From positions 61,556-125,555 of the forward strand of contig NZ_JAKIHP010000006.1 in NCBI RefSeq assembly GCF_021608265.1: DNA of 64,000 bases, written 5' to 3'. Shown piece by piece: positions 46,451-57,300 of the stretch (its first letter is position 1; each line of letters opens with the position of its first letter). The DNA comes from Flavobacterium wongokense (GTDB lineage: Bacteria > Bacteroidota > Bacteroidia > Flavobacteriales > Flavobacteriaceae). Under the pieces are notes generated by a model. The model searched no databases and was not told the origin of the DNA. It worked only from the letters and a program-made list of their open reading frames with translations. The translations under genes and the position numbers were made by a program.

Positions 46451-47033
46451 TTGTTTTTTTATTTTATTGGGTTTTGTCCTTTTTTCCTGTAAGAATGATA
46501 AAGATGCCAAAACCAAAGATGATTCTGCCATTCGTTACAGGTATTACAACCTTCAGAACAGAGGATGGAAATCATTGACACATTCGCAAAAAGTCGATAA
46601 TATAAATTTCACCGCAACAGAAGTTCCTATTGTCTATTATTTATTGAAAGATAATAAGGATGATGATTTGATAAAGGTTGATTCCTTATATGAAGAAAAT
46701 AAACGAGACCGTATCGTTGAATTCGAATTTCAGGATCAGGATGAAGAAGATTTATTGCTTGAGAAATTCACAAATCTTGATTATCAGAAAGGGGTAGAAT
46801 ATATGTCATTTACAATTCAGGATGATTTTTCTGTAGTGACCTCAAAAAAGGATACGATACCGTGTTCAGGAGTCATATTTGAAAGGAATTTTAAAATAGC
46901 TCCCTATCATAAATTAATGCTGTTTTTTTCAGGCATAAACCCGAATGATAAAATTCAATTAATATATAAGGATAACCTTTTCAGGAAAGGAACCCTAAAA
47001 TTCAGATTTAAAGAACCCATTTTAAACCTCTAG
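46434..47033 (+). CDS. Lipoprotein of unknown function
   Basis: 199 residues with a lipoprotein signal (FFILLGFVLFSC, lipobox LFSC with cysteine near residue 19). The mature part is charged and acidic in the centre (EFEFQDQDEEDLLLEKF) and ends in beta-rich segments (KLMLFFSGINPNDKIQLIYKD). It overlaps the Skp-like gene by 17 bases and ends 2 bases before the 2000-residue protein starts, so translation of the three is probably coupled. I do not recognise a family. A membrane-bound partner for export of the large proteins is an inference from the gene order. Confidence 0.85.
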   Translation: MRGFNSCFFILLGFVLFSCKNDKDAKTKDDSAIRYRYYNLQNRGWKSLTHSQKVDNINFTATEVPIVYYLLKDNKDDDLIKVDSLYEENKRDRIVEFEFQDQDEEDLLLEKFTNLDYQKGVEYMSFTIQDDFSVVTSKKDTIPCSGVIFERNFKIAPYHKLMLFFSGINPNDKIQLIYKDNLFRKGTLKFRFKEPILNL

Positions 47034-47035
47034 TC

Positions 47036-50000
47036 ATGATTAAAAAAATTAGAACCAGCAAAATTAGTAAAGTAGTTGCCTGCTATTTAGTTTTAATGAT
47101 GTTTTTGGAATTAACCCAGCCAATGGTAATGTTTGCCTTAACTGAAGGACCGGCGCAGCCAGAGTTTAATTCTTTTACACCTATTGGAACTTCTGATATA
47201 GTGGATTTGGCAAGTGGAGATTTCAACTACAACATTCCGATTATGGATGTAGGAGGTTATCCGATAAACTTGGCTTATACCTCTGGAGTAACCATGGATC
47301 AGGAAGCATCATGGGTTGGTTTGGGTTGGAATCTAAATATAGGACAGATTAACAGGAATGTCAGGGGTTTACCAGATGATTTTAAGGGAGACGAAATTGA
47401 GACAGAAAACAATTTAAAGCCAAATGTTACGGTATCTACAACAGCTTATGTTAATCCGCAAGCCTGGGGATTGCTTGACAATACAATTCAAATAGGTGCA
47501 GGATTAGAGATTAAATATAACAATTATACTGGTCTGGCTGCTAATCCAACAATTGGCGCATCTTTCAATTTAAGTAAAAATGTATCATTGGGGGTTTCGT
47601 TATCGAGCTCAGATGATATGGGTGCCACAATCAGTCCAAGTGTTACAATGAGCTCTTTTTTATGCAGTGCCAGAAAAATGGGAAGTACCATTAATGGATC
47701 TTTGACTGCTGGGATATCTTATAATAGCCGCCAGGGATTGCAAAGTTTCAACTTGTCTTCCAATCTTAGAGCAAACCATGGTTGGAAAGGAGCAGATCTT
47801 GGAAAAACAGGATTTAATATTGGAGGGGGAAGTGCCAATTTTTCTTTTAATGACGCCACTTTTACTCCAACAAAAAGAGTAGCGTTTGATAACAATCAGT
47901 TTACATTCTCTTTTTCGGCAGGGCCAAGTATTTTTGGGGTACAGGCTGAAGTCAGTTTGAGTGCTTCAGCAACGATTCAAAAAATCAAGGATGAATTTAA
48001 AAGAGAGAAAGCATATGGTTATGAAAATACCGAACTGGCATCAGAATTTGATTTGTTGGATTTTAACCGCGAAAATGAATTAGGATCCATTTCAAAACAT
48101 ACCAATGTATTGCCGGTTACCAACTATACTTATGATGTGTTGTCAGTACAAAGCCAGGGATTAAACGGAACCATACGTCCATATAGAGGACAAATTGGTT
48201 ATGTTTTCGATTCTTATGTTGCTGATGAATCATCGAGCACAACAATGTCAGCTGAGATTGAAGCAGGTTGGGGTTTTCATTATGGAGCCAGCATTAAAAA
48301 TACAAGTTCAATAAACTATACCAGTGGATGGAAAACAATAGCAACACCTTATTTTAAAGAGAAGCCATCAGGCAGCATTGGATATGAAAGGGTATACTAT
48401 AAGTCACTTGGAGAACTAAGGGTTGACCCGGAGTATAATCCAACAACACCGACGCTTTTCTCGCAGATTGTTAGCGATGACATGCCGGTTACCTTAAAAC
48501 TAATGGATAATAATGCCTTGAATAAGTATTCAAAAAAGGTAATTACAGGATACGATTCGGATTTGGCTCCAATGGCTTCATTCAATACTTCGAACCTAAG
48601 AAGGACAAACCGCGAAAAACGTAATACTGCAATACAAAAAATCACTAAAAGAGAAGCTCTTGATTATCATTTGGATAATGGCTTTGTGAAAGTCAATCCT
48701 AATGCCTTAAACCATCACACCGCAGGATTTTTAATTACTGATGAGAAGGGAAACAGGAATGTTTTTGGAGAGACTGCTTATAACATTGAGAAAAAAGAGG
48801 TAACGTTTGCTACCGACGCATCGGCCAATGATATTGATTGTGTAAGAGGTATTGTAAAATATGCCGGAAGTGAAAACGGAGGTGGCAATTCTGCTGGAGC
48901 GGATCATTATTTTAACAGTGTTAAGACAAAAAATTATGCGCATACCTATTTGATATCATCAATACTTTCTCCGGATTACCAGGATTTAAATGGTGATGGA
49001 CCTTCAGATGATGATTCAGGAAGCTACACGAAATTTACTTACACCACTTCAGGAGATTTGGGTTATTCAAATAACTACAAATGGAGGGTTCCTTACGGTC
49101 ACATGGAAGCTTCTTACAACGAAGGACTGAAAACAGCTAGCAAAGATCAAAAGGGAAGTTATCTTTATGGTGTTAAGGAAATCAAATACATAAAAAGGAT
49201 TGAAACAAAAACCCATGTTGCACTTATTGACCTGGAAGAGCGTTTAGATGGATATGGAACCATCAATGAAGACGGAGGATTGAATACCGGAGATAAAACC
49301 TATTGCATTAAAAGTATCAGGCTGTATGCAAAAAGGCCAGGTGTAACAATCCCAGATGACATCTCACCTTCATCTTCAATCAAGCCAATCAAAACTGCCC
49401 ATTTCGAATATGACTATTCATTGTGTACCGGTATTGAGAACAATTCCGGAGCTTCAAGGATTGTAAATGGACAGGAAACTAACTTTAGAGGTAAGCTTAC
49501 CTTAAAAAAGGTCTACTTCACTTATAAAGGTTCGAATATGGGTAAATATGTGCCTTATGAATTTGTTTACGGACATAATAAGACCTATAATCCAAAAAAT
49601 TATGACATTTGGGGTAATTACAAAGTAAATCCAAGAGAAACAGGAGGCTGCCAGGCACTTTCTTCACAAGATTTCCCATATGTACAGCAGACCAATAAAA
49701 CCGATCAGGATGAAACTGCTGCAGCATGGTCATTAGAAGAAGTTAAACTTCCATCTGGAAGTAAAATAAGATTGACATTGGAGTCCGATGACTATCAATA
49801 TGTCCAGAATAAAAAGGCGATGCAGATGTTCAAAGTCTTAGGTGTTACCGATAATATCAACGGCACTGTTGACCAAAGCCTATATACAGGTGGAGGAGAA
49901 GCTAAATTTGTTGTAGTTAAAGTAGATGAAGATAGATTGCCATCAGGCATAACGTCAAGCGAAATCTTAAGGCGATGTACCGAAGGATTAGCCAATACTC

Positions 50001-53000
50001 CGGTTTATTTCGACTTTTTATTAAACATGACTTCGGGTAAATACGATCATGTGGTAGGCTATTTCGAAATGGATGGACCTGCCCAAATCAAAGAAGTTTC
50101 GGGTGAACATCATATATACATTCCAATGCGTTACACCAGCAAGGAAGGAGGAGGAGCTTCTGCAACGGCTAACCCAATTTCAGTTGCAGGTTGGTTTTTT
50201 GGAAGGCAAAATCTGCATAGACAGGTTTATGGTTTGGCAGAACCAGGTGATGGTCTTCCAAATCCCCTGACGTTGGCAACAAGTTTGATAAGCAATATCG
50301 ATGAAATGATCCATATTTTTACTGGTCCAAACCAAAGGTTAAAAGGATTTGGATGTGCCAATAATTTCATTGCCGATAAATCATGGATAAGATTAAATGA
50401 ACCTACAGGTACAAAACTTGGAGGAGGATTAAGGGTTAAAAAGCTGGAAATGTTTGACGGTTGGGATGAAATGTTAGGGGTGGATCATGACCAGAGATAT
50501 GAAAAGAAATATGGGCAGGAATATTCGTATACGCTTGGCGACAATGAATCATCTGGTTCGAGCGGTGTTGCTACCTATGAGCCAAATATGTCAAAAGAAA
50601 ATCCTTTGGTTCAGCCATTTTACCATGGCACTGAAAAGCTATCTGCTCAGACTTATACAGAGAAACCTTTTGGAGCATGCTTCTATCCTAGTCCAACTAT
50701 AACCTATAGTAAGGTAAGGGTTAAAAATATTACTGCCGCCGATGACGATGCAGGAAGTGGTCCTGATGTAAGGAAAACCCGTTCAGGAACTGTCATAACC
50801 TATCATTTCACAAGTTATGATTTCCCAACTAAAACAGACTTTACCGATTTGAGTAAGAGTAAATCGCAGGTCAATAATGAGCCGGCAATGCTTCCAAATA
50901 TTCTGTTAGGTATGTTTGGTTTGAGTCTGGATGTGCGCAATGAGTTAACCCTTACACAAGGATTCCAGATCGAGACAAATGACATGAATGGTAAAGTGAA
51001 AAAGCAGGAGGTTTATGATGACAAAAATAATCTCATTTCCTATACCGAAAATAGATATAGTACTAAGAATGGTGATTTGTCTTCATTAAACAATGTCATG
51101 TCGGTAATAAATCCGGATGGTAATGTAGCCCAAAAAGCAATAGGGGTCAACTATGATGTTGTAAATGATATGAGGTATAATTACAATTATTCCAACACAT
51201 CGGGTGTGAACGGAAATCTCGAAATCATACCAATATTTGTACCACCACCAGTATTTATATGGATTCTATACGTGCCAACAGCCTTCTTTGATGACGAATC
51301 ACATTATCAGATATTCAGGTCGGCAGTTACCACCAAAGTAATCCAAAAGTCGGGTATACTTACGGAAAAAATCGTTTATGACCTCGGCTCACAGGTGTCT
51401 ACCAAAAATATAGCTTGGGATTCCCAAACGGGACAGGTACTATTAACGCAAACTGTAAATGAATTTGATGATTCGTATTACAACTTGAATATTCCTGCAT
51501 ATTGGTATCATAACCGAATGGGAATGGCTACCCATAATACAGACATCAGAGGGACATTGTCTCCACAAGGCGGGACTACACAACTTGCTCCGGTTCCTTA
51601 CTTTAAGGTTGATCAGCAGGCTGCTAACCTGGATACTACTTTCGAACTGGGTGATGAGCTGTATATTACGAGTTCAGAAGGAACACAGAGAGTTTGGGTT
51701 TTTGGATTCAATGCTAACAAAACAGGATTATTGTTAATGGATTCATCCGGAGAATATGTGGATATGTGTGGAACCCACCTTCCACATAATTATACCTTTA
51801 GGTTATTGCGATCAGGATACAGGAATAATCAAATGGCTCCAATGGCAACAATCACTTCAATGGTTAACCCTATAGCTACCGGAAAGTTAAAAGACTTCCT
51901 GGCAACAAGTGCAAATGATACAAGGATCATTAACGCAAGTGCAATCGAATATGATGATTTTTGGATGCCACAGAATGAAAGAAGTGCAGCTCTTTATCCA
52001 AACAATATTCCTGGTCAGGATCCACAATCGGTTACTTTCCCTAGTAGGCTGCGTTTCAATCCATTTTATCAAAATTATAAAGGAAACTGGAGGGCTGTTA
52101 AGTCGCTTACTTATTTAACAGGAAGAAAATCGTTAACTACAGCGGCAGCAGGTAATCCAAGATATAATGGTTTCTTCAGCGCATTTTCACCATTCTATAA
52201 CCTAAGCAGTGGCAAATGGATTAAAAATGGAAATGGTTGGACTTCTGTAAGTGAGATTACCAAATTCAGCCAGTACGGACCTGAAGTTGAAAACAGGGAT
52301 GCTATGGGTAAATTTAGTAGTGCACAGTATGGCTATTCCTATACAATTCCTTTTGCGGTGGCAAAAAATGCTGAATATAAAAAGTTCGGATTTGATAACT
52401 TTGAAGATTATCCAAATGGGTATCCGAGTGGTTCACACTTTGAATTTGAAACTGATAATAAAGACAGAAAGATTACATCCGATCACGCACATACCGGTAA
52501 AAACAGTATGTACGTTGCTCCTAATAGCAAGGCAGAACTTAAAAAACCGCTTTTCCCAGCATCAGTAAGGGCCAGGACGGTAAATTGCCTTATAAGGCTC
52601 CCATGTCCGCTTATCCATCAAAACAACGGAACTGAGGAATCATTGTGTTGGAATTTAGCGGGACAATTAGGTTTTGATTTAATCATTAAACACATCAACT
52701 GGACTCTTGCTGATGGCTCTCCGATGTTGTTCGAATCAACAAGTGATTATAAATACCGATATGGAAACGGTCCTATTGTTACTGCCAATGCACAGCATTG
52801 GAATGGTGGAGCTGAGACCTTCCAACTTTGTTTTTGGCCAAGTGATGGGAACGGAAATTATACATTCTATTTCAAGCTCCACTATATAGGCGGAACTGTC
52901 CAGGATGTTACGGTTCCTTTCACAGTTACTCCAGGCTCAACCTGGGGAGATGATGGCCCTTATTACACTGTTACTCTAGGTGATATAACTACAGAGCCTG

Positions 53001-53038
53001 ATTGTGGCCCACCACAGGAACCAGTGCAGGAAGACTAA
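47036..53038 (+). CDS. 2000-residue SpvB-like protein of an RHS-associated gene run
   Basis: 2000 residues. A signal sequence (about 15-35, VVACYLVLMMFLELTQPMVM) is followed by an N-terminal region about 40-120 with IVDLASGDFNYNIPIMDVGG, YPINLAYTSGV and SWVGLGWNLNIGQINRNVRG. This is the opening used by SpvB/TcB-like proteins and by giant RHS-linked proteins of Bacteroidetes. The long middle is beta-rich with many aromatic residues and no YD repeats. Near 1785-1842 is a carbohydrate-binding-like start (FEDYPNGYPSGSHFEF), and the protein then ends in beta segments and PPQEPVQED, without a T9SS sorting domain. In relatives the ending is usually supplied by the module that here is the next gene. 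Confidence 0.85.
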   Translation: MIKKIRTSKISKVVACYLVLMMFLELTQPMVMFALTEGPAQPEFNSFTPIGTSDIVDLASGDFNYNIPIMDVGGYPINLAYTSGVTMDQEASWVGLGWNLNIGQINRNVRGLPDDFKGDEIETENNLKPNVTVSTTAYVNPQAWGLLDNTIQIGAGLEIKYNNYTGLAANPTIGASFNLSKNVSLGVSLSSSDDMGATISPSVTMSSFLCSARKMGSTINGSLTAGISYNSRQGLQSFNLSSNLRANHGWKGADLGKTGFNIGGGSANFSFNDATFTPTKRVAFDNNQFTFSFSAGPSIFGVQAEVSLSASATIQKIKDEFKREKAYGYENTELASEFDLLDFNRENELGSISKHTNVLPVTNYTYDVLSVQSQGLNGTIRPYRGQIGYVFDSYVADESSSTTMSAEIEAGWGFHYGASIKNTSSINYTSGWKTIATPYFKEKPSGSIGYERVYYKSLGELRVDPEYNPTTPTLFSQIVSDDMPVTLKLMDNNALNKYSKKVITGYDSDLAPMASFNTSNLRRTNREKRNTAIQKITKREALDYHLDNGFVKVNPNALNHHTAGFLITDEKGNRNVFGETAYNIEKKEVTFATDASANDIDCVRGIVKYAGSENGGGNSAGADHYFNSVKTKNYAHTYLISSILSPDYQDLNGDGPSDDDSGSYTKFTYTTSGDLGYSNNYKWRVPYGHMEASYNEGLKTASKDQKGSYLYGVKEIKYIKRIETKTHVALIDLEERLDGYGTINEDGGLNTGDKTYCIKSIRLYAKRPGVTIPDDISPSSSIKPIKTAHFEYDYSLCTGIENNSGASRIVNGQETNFRGKLTLKKVYFTYKGSNMGKYVPYEFVYGHNKTYNPKNYDIWGNYKVNPRETGGCQALSSQDFPYVQQTNKTDQDETAAAWSLEEVKLPSGSKIRLTLESDDYQYVQNKKAMQMFKVLGVTDNINGTVDQSLYTGGGEAKFVVVKVDEDRLPSGITSSEILRRCTEGLANTPVYFDFLLNMTSGKYDHVVGYFEMDGPAQIKEVSGEHHIYIPMRYTSKEGGGASATANPISVAGWFFGRQNLHRQVYGLAEPGDGLPNPLTLATSLISNIDEMIHIFTGPNQRLKGFGCANNFIADKSWIRLNEPTGTKLGGGLRVKKLEMFDGWDEMLGVDHDQRYEKKYGQEYSYTLGDNESSGSSGVATYEPNMSKENPLVQPFYHGTEKLSAQTYTEKPFGACFYPSPTITYSKVRVKNITAADDDAGSGPDVRKTRSGTVITYHFTSYDFPTKTDFTDLSKSKSQVNNEPAMLPNILLGMFGLSLDVRNELTLTQGFQIETNDMNGKVKKQEVYDDKNNLISYTENRYSTKNGDLSSLNNVMSVINPDGNVAQKAIGVNYDVVNDMRYNYNYSNTSGVNGNLEIIPIFVPPPVFIWILYVPTAFFDDESHYQIFRSAVTTKVIQKSGILTEKIVYDLGSQVSTKNIAWDSQTGQVLLTQTVNEFDDSYYNLNIPAYWYHNRMGMATHNTDIRGTLSPQGGTTQLAPVPYFKVDQQAANLDTTFELGDELYITSSEGTQRVWVFGFNANKTGLLLMDSSGEYVDMCGTHLPHNYTFRLLRSGYRNNQMAPMATITSMVNPIATGKLKDFLATSANDTRIINASAIEYDDFWMPQNERSAALYPNNIPGQDPQSVTFPSRLRFNPFYQNYKGNWRAVKSLTYLTGRKSLTTAAAGNPRYNGFFSAFSPFYNLSSGKWIKNGNGWTSVSEITKFSQYGPEVENRDAMGKFSSAQYGYSYTIPFAVAKNAEYKKFGFDNFEDYPNGYPSGSHFEFETDNKDRKITSDHAHTGKNSMYVAPNSKAELKKPLFPASVRARTVNCLIRLPCPLIHQNNGTEESLCWNLAGQLGFDLIIKHINWTLADGSPMLFESTSDYKYRYGNGPIVTANAQHWNGGAETFQLCFWPSDGNGNYTFYFKLHYIGGTVQDVTVPFTVTPGSTWGDDGPYYTVTLGDITTEPDCGPPQEPVQED

Positions 53039-53063
53039 GTTTAATCAGTAAAATATAAAAATT

Positions 53064-53636
53064 ATGAAATCAATTTTTTTGTTAACGGCATTATTCTTTA
53101 GTGGATTTGCATTTTCACAGGAACCCGATATGTCAAGTTATATAGAGGGATCGTTTATGCCCGATGCGGGTGAGTATATAGTTAATGGCTGGGTAAAGGA
53201 ATTGTTGGAAAACCAACAAGTCATTTCTTATGAGAATACCAAAATTAACATCATACTCCTTGATGCCACTGGTACACCGGTCAACACATATACTTTTACC
53301 CCAACAGGTAATATTATTGATGGATGGCAAAAAATAGATGGTATCATTACCATTTTACCAACACATAGTTATATGTCGATTGAACTCCTGAATCAAAGCG
53401 AGTGGATTCCGGCATGTTTTGATGATGTTAGGTTTTTTCCAATTGATGGTAATATGAAAGGTTTTGTCTACGATCCTGATGACCTTAAGATCATGTCCGA
53501 ATTGGACGAAAACAATTATGCCTCATTCTATGAATATGATCAAGAAGGAGGATTAGTCAGGGTTAAGAAAGAAACCGAAAAAGGAATATTCACAATAAAG
53601 GAATCAAGATCAAGTACAAAAAAGACAAATGAGTAA
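53064..53636 (+). CDS. Small exported protein, detached C-terminal module of the large protein
   Basis: 190 residues with its own signal peptide (IFLLTALFFSGFAFSQ). The centre looks like a beta-sandwich (YIVNGWVKELLENQ to SIELLNQSEWIPACFDDVRF). The tail, GFVYDPDDLKIMSELDENNY, ASFYEYDQEGGLVRVKKETE and FTIKESRS, is, as far as I recall, the ending that closes single-chain giant proteins of this family. Here it is a separate gene 25 bases after the 2000-residue protein. The signal peptide argues against a simple frameshift. It may complete the large protein as a second subunit. Its 3' end overlaps the next gene by 8 bases. Confidence 0.82.
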   Translation: MKSIFLLTALFFSGFAFSQEPDMSSYIEGSFMPDAGEYIVNGWVKELLENQQVISYENTKINIILLDATGTPVNTYTFTPTGNIIDGWQKIDGIITILPTHSYMSIELLNQSEWIPACFDDVRFFPIDGNMKGFVYDPDDLKIMSELDENNYASFYEYDQEGGLVRVKKETEKGIFTIKESRSSTKKTNE

Positions 53637-54342
53637 TAACAGGAAAATCTTTATGGCGGTATTTTGTTTACTAAGCATTGCCATAAATGCACAAAACAGT
53701 GATAGAAAAAGAATCACTGATTTGTTTGACAAAGCACAAAAACTTTTTGACTTGAAGAATTATTATCTGGAATCAGACTATAAATTGTTTGTCAATTATA
53801 CTTCGAATGAGGTTAAGGAAGCCTACAAAGGGATAACCCTGAAGAAAGGCGAGAATATGTATACCAAACTTGGAAGTTCAGAAATGATCAGTACAAACAA
53901 CTTATTCATCAAAATTGACAATGATAATAAAAGAATGAAGGTTGATAAAATTAGTAGTAATGCACAAAAACCCATATTGGAATTAAACAGCTATATCAAT
54001 TATTTTTCAGGATATCGTCTGACAGAATCCAATGGGCAATGGATCTGCACTCTTACAACTTCAAAGGTTTCTGTCGTTCCTTACAGCAAAATAATAGTAT
54101 ACATTAATAAAAATGATTACCAGATTCAGAAACAGGAATTGTTTTTTTTAACCAAGTATCAAACAAAGATTGTAAATGGAAAACCTAAGTTGGATTATCC
54201 AAGATTGCAGATAATCTATTCGAATTTTAAAAAATCGGGTTTTCCACCCAACGATTATTTTAATGTTGACAACTACGTAAAAAAAACAAATCAAAAATAT
54301 TATCCGATAAAAAAATATAAGTCCTATACAATTGTTGATTAA
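53629..54342 (+). CDS. Exported protein of unknown function in the RHS gene run
   Basis: 237 residues. A signal peptide ends near residue 21 (FMAVFCLLSIAINAQ). The mature part consists of beta strands and amphipathic helices (DLFDKAQKLFDLKNYYLESD; YSKIIVYINKNDYQIQKQEL), with no cysteine-rich or membrane features. The order, an N-terminal helix followed by strands that would make a half-barrel, is loosely like LolA/LppX-type carriers, but this is a weak impression. It overlaps the upstream gene by 8 bases and is followed 12 bases later by the RHS giant, so it belongs to this operon. Confidence 0.75.
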   Translation: MSNNRKIFMAVFCLLSIAINAQNSDRKRITDLFDKAQKLFDLKNYYLESDYKLFVNYTSNEVKEAYKGITLKKGENMYTKLGSSEMISTNNLFIKIDNDNKRMKVDKISSNAQKPILELNSYINYFSGYRLTESNGQWICTLTTSKVSVVPYSKIIVYINKNDYQIQKQELFFLTKYQTKIVNGKPKLDYPRLQIIYSNFKKSGFPPNDYFNVDNYVKKTNQKYYPIKKYKSYTIVD

Positions 54343-54354
54343 ATACTACAGCTT

Positions 54355-57300
54355 ATGAAAAAATCTTTTATGAATTCAAGCCGTTTTAGTTTATTGCTAA
54401 TAACTATCTTATTGGTAATCTCCTCTATTACTTATGGTAGGGAGAAAAAACAGGAAGTACCCGTTGCAGCACCAAATTTGCATGCAGGATATACCTTTAA
54501 TGTAATTGATGATGAAATAGGAGCAACTAATTATGTTTTTACCAGCAATAGAACTTATCTGGAATTAAAAATTGATGATTATGCGGCACCTTATTATTGG
54601 TATACCGCAACAGTAACAATGAGTGTTGAACCAGCTTTTGATGATGGCTCATTTGGTACGCCTTACGATGTTATTTTGACTGTTGTGAATAATCACTATG
54701 GTGGCTTAGGAGGTTTTGTAGACATGCATAAGCATTTAGTGAGTACACCAAATGCCCGTGGTGCCCGGGTAACCATAACGAATGTTAACATTGTAAATAA
54801 TGAAACCGGTGCTCCGGTAATTGGAATTCCAGCCAACCTAAAATTGTCTGGTTCTTTTGAATCAACAAGATTTTACGAACTGAATGTAGATGATGTACCA
54901 GCGATAACTGTGACCCAAAATACAGCAAGCAATACCATTGATTTTTCATGGAATAACGACATCACCGGAGTAGAAGAATACGAATTGGAATGGACGTGGG
55001 TTGATAATTACAGTGACCAATCAGCATTAACAGTTTTAGCCGCCAGCGATATAGATTTTAATTTAAAGGATTTTGAAAGGAACAATACCAGAATACAGAC
55101 GACAGCTAATCATTATTCCATTTCAAATATTTATGACCGGGGTTATTTAATATACAGGCTGCGCAATGTTGGAAGGTTTGTCACCAATCCCACATCGATT
55201 ATGATACCGGTTGCAGAAAGGGTCAAACACAACCTTTATGGAAGATGGAGCGGGTCGCAAACACCCAATAAAGTATCCGATTGGGATAATATTTCGATTG
55301 ATGGTCATAGGGAAAATTTGAACTGGCAGTTTCAAAGTTCCTATGCAGAAGAAGGTAAGAAAAAGGAAGTTGCATCCTATTTTGACGGTTCGTTAAGAAA
55401 CAGGCAGACCGTAACCAAAACAAACACTAATGAAAAAGCCATTGTTGGAGAGGTAATATATGACAACGAAGGTAGGCCGGCAGTAGAAGTTTTACCTGCA
55501 CCGGTTAACAGCCCAGCAATAGATTATTATCCTCAGTTCAATAAAAACCATGCAGGCGAAGTTTATTCTTATCAGGATTTCGTTCCGTTGAATGATGCCG
55601 ATTGTAATGTCCCAGCGCAGGATATGTCAACCTCAAGCGGTGCAAGCCAGTATTATTCAGATAACAATGCGCAGCAGAGTAATATGCAGGATTTTGTGCC
55701 TAAGGCAGAAGCATACCCTTTTTCACAGACAGTATACAGCAATGACAATACCGGGAGGATTAAAAGTAAGGGAGGAGTGGGAAGCCAATTCCAAATCCAG
55801 TCCGGCCATGCGACGAAGTATTTCTATACAACTCCGGCACCGGAAGAGCTGAACAGGTTATTTGGATATTATGTTGGTAATGCACTCCACTACAAAAAGA
55901 ATGCAGTCCTCGATCCTAATGGACAGTTGAGTGTTACCTATCTTGATCCACAAGGCAGGACTATAGCTTCAGCCCTGGCAGCTGATTCACCTCCTAATAT
56001 GATAGCTCTTGAGGATGATGGCAATACCGCTACAAGAGCTGAATTAACAGAAGATTTATTGAATAAACTTCATAGTACTGATATTGATACCGATTTGGAC
56101 AATAACATAAAATACCAAACAGGGACGTTTGGAAACTTATTTGACGGCTTAAGATATGGTGCCCAAAAAGTACTTACAGCAAGTAGTTCATTATATACTT
56201 TTAACTATACCTTAAATAATCCGGACGTGTTTAATTTCGGTTGTGATAATATAAATCCGGCATTCCAGGTAACGTATCCGTTTGTTTATAAATTAAATAT
56301 AGATGTAAAAAATGAATGTGGTGTTTCTCAAATTACACCAATCGATCTCCATTTAGGGGCAAGTAATTATTCAGTAGATTCTTCAGGAAATGTGACTACA
56401 ACTGCATCGCCAATTTCAATAGCACAATCTTTTGGGATTACCCCAACCGAACCAGCACTTTACAGTGTTAATAAAGATTTGACGGTTGACGGAGATGCAT
56501 TAGAGATTTTCACCGAAGACTACATTAAAAAAGCAACTGCAAATGGCTGTATATTTCCTCAACAATTAGCACAGGCTCATTATGAGGGTTGCTACGCCAA
56601 TTGTGCCGAATGTGCGGCTCACTACGACCAGATGAGCTACAATTCATTTATCGGACAGGCTGCTTACGTGCATCAAATGCTTGATACCAATAGCGATCTC
56701 AACGACCTTTTCCAGGCAGCACCAAACTCAGCAGATTACCAGTCGTTGTTAGCCATTCTGACAACAAGGTATGAAAGAGAATGGACAGGCCTTAGAGCTG
56801 ATTGCATGCGTCCTTGTACAGGAACTGGTGCTTCCAATGATCCAAACCAAACACCAACAACTTCTATTGCATGTTCAGCACTGTTTTCACAAATTGTTGC
56901 AGACGTTATGCCGGGAGGACAATATGCAAATGGAAGTAGTATCGTAAGTTCATCGGGCCAGGTTTTACCAAGCCAGACTCCGGTTGACATTGAAGATTTG
57001 CCTTTATCGGTTTACAATGATACTGCTTCGAATCATTTAATAGCGATTGTTGCCGGTTTGGAAGCTCCTTCAGTTGCAGGAGTACAGAATAACCTAAACT
57101 GGAGGCATCCTAACTATTTTGACAAAAACAATTTCCAGCCTGCTTCGTTAAATCATTATTTTACTGAAAATGGTCAAATTGATTATGTGATTTTGACTAG
57201 GGATGATGAAGGACACTATTCTCCTGAAGTGCTGCCTTCGGAAACGGGCCATATAATCTATACCGCAGCAATTGACGAATATAAAGTAGAACCTCAGTAT

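Noticed and set aside
53030..53070. A frameshift joining the 2000-residue protein to the 190-residue protein
   Set aside because: The first gene ends with a clean stop and the second begins with a full signal peptide, so they are separate genes.
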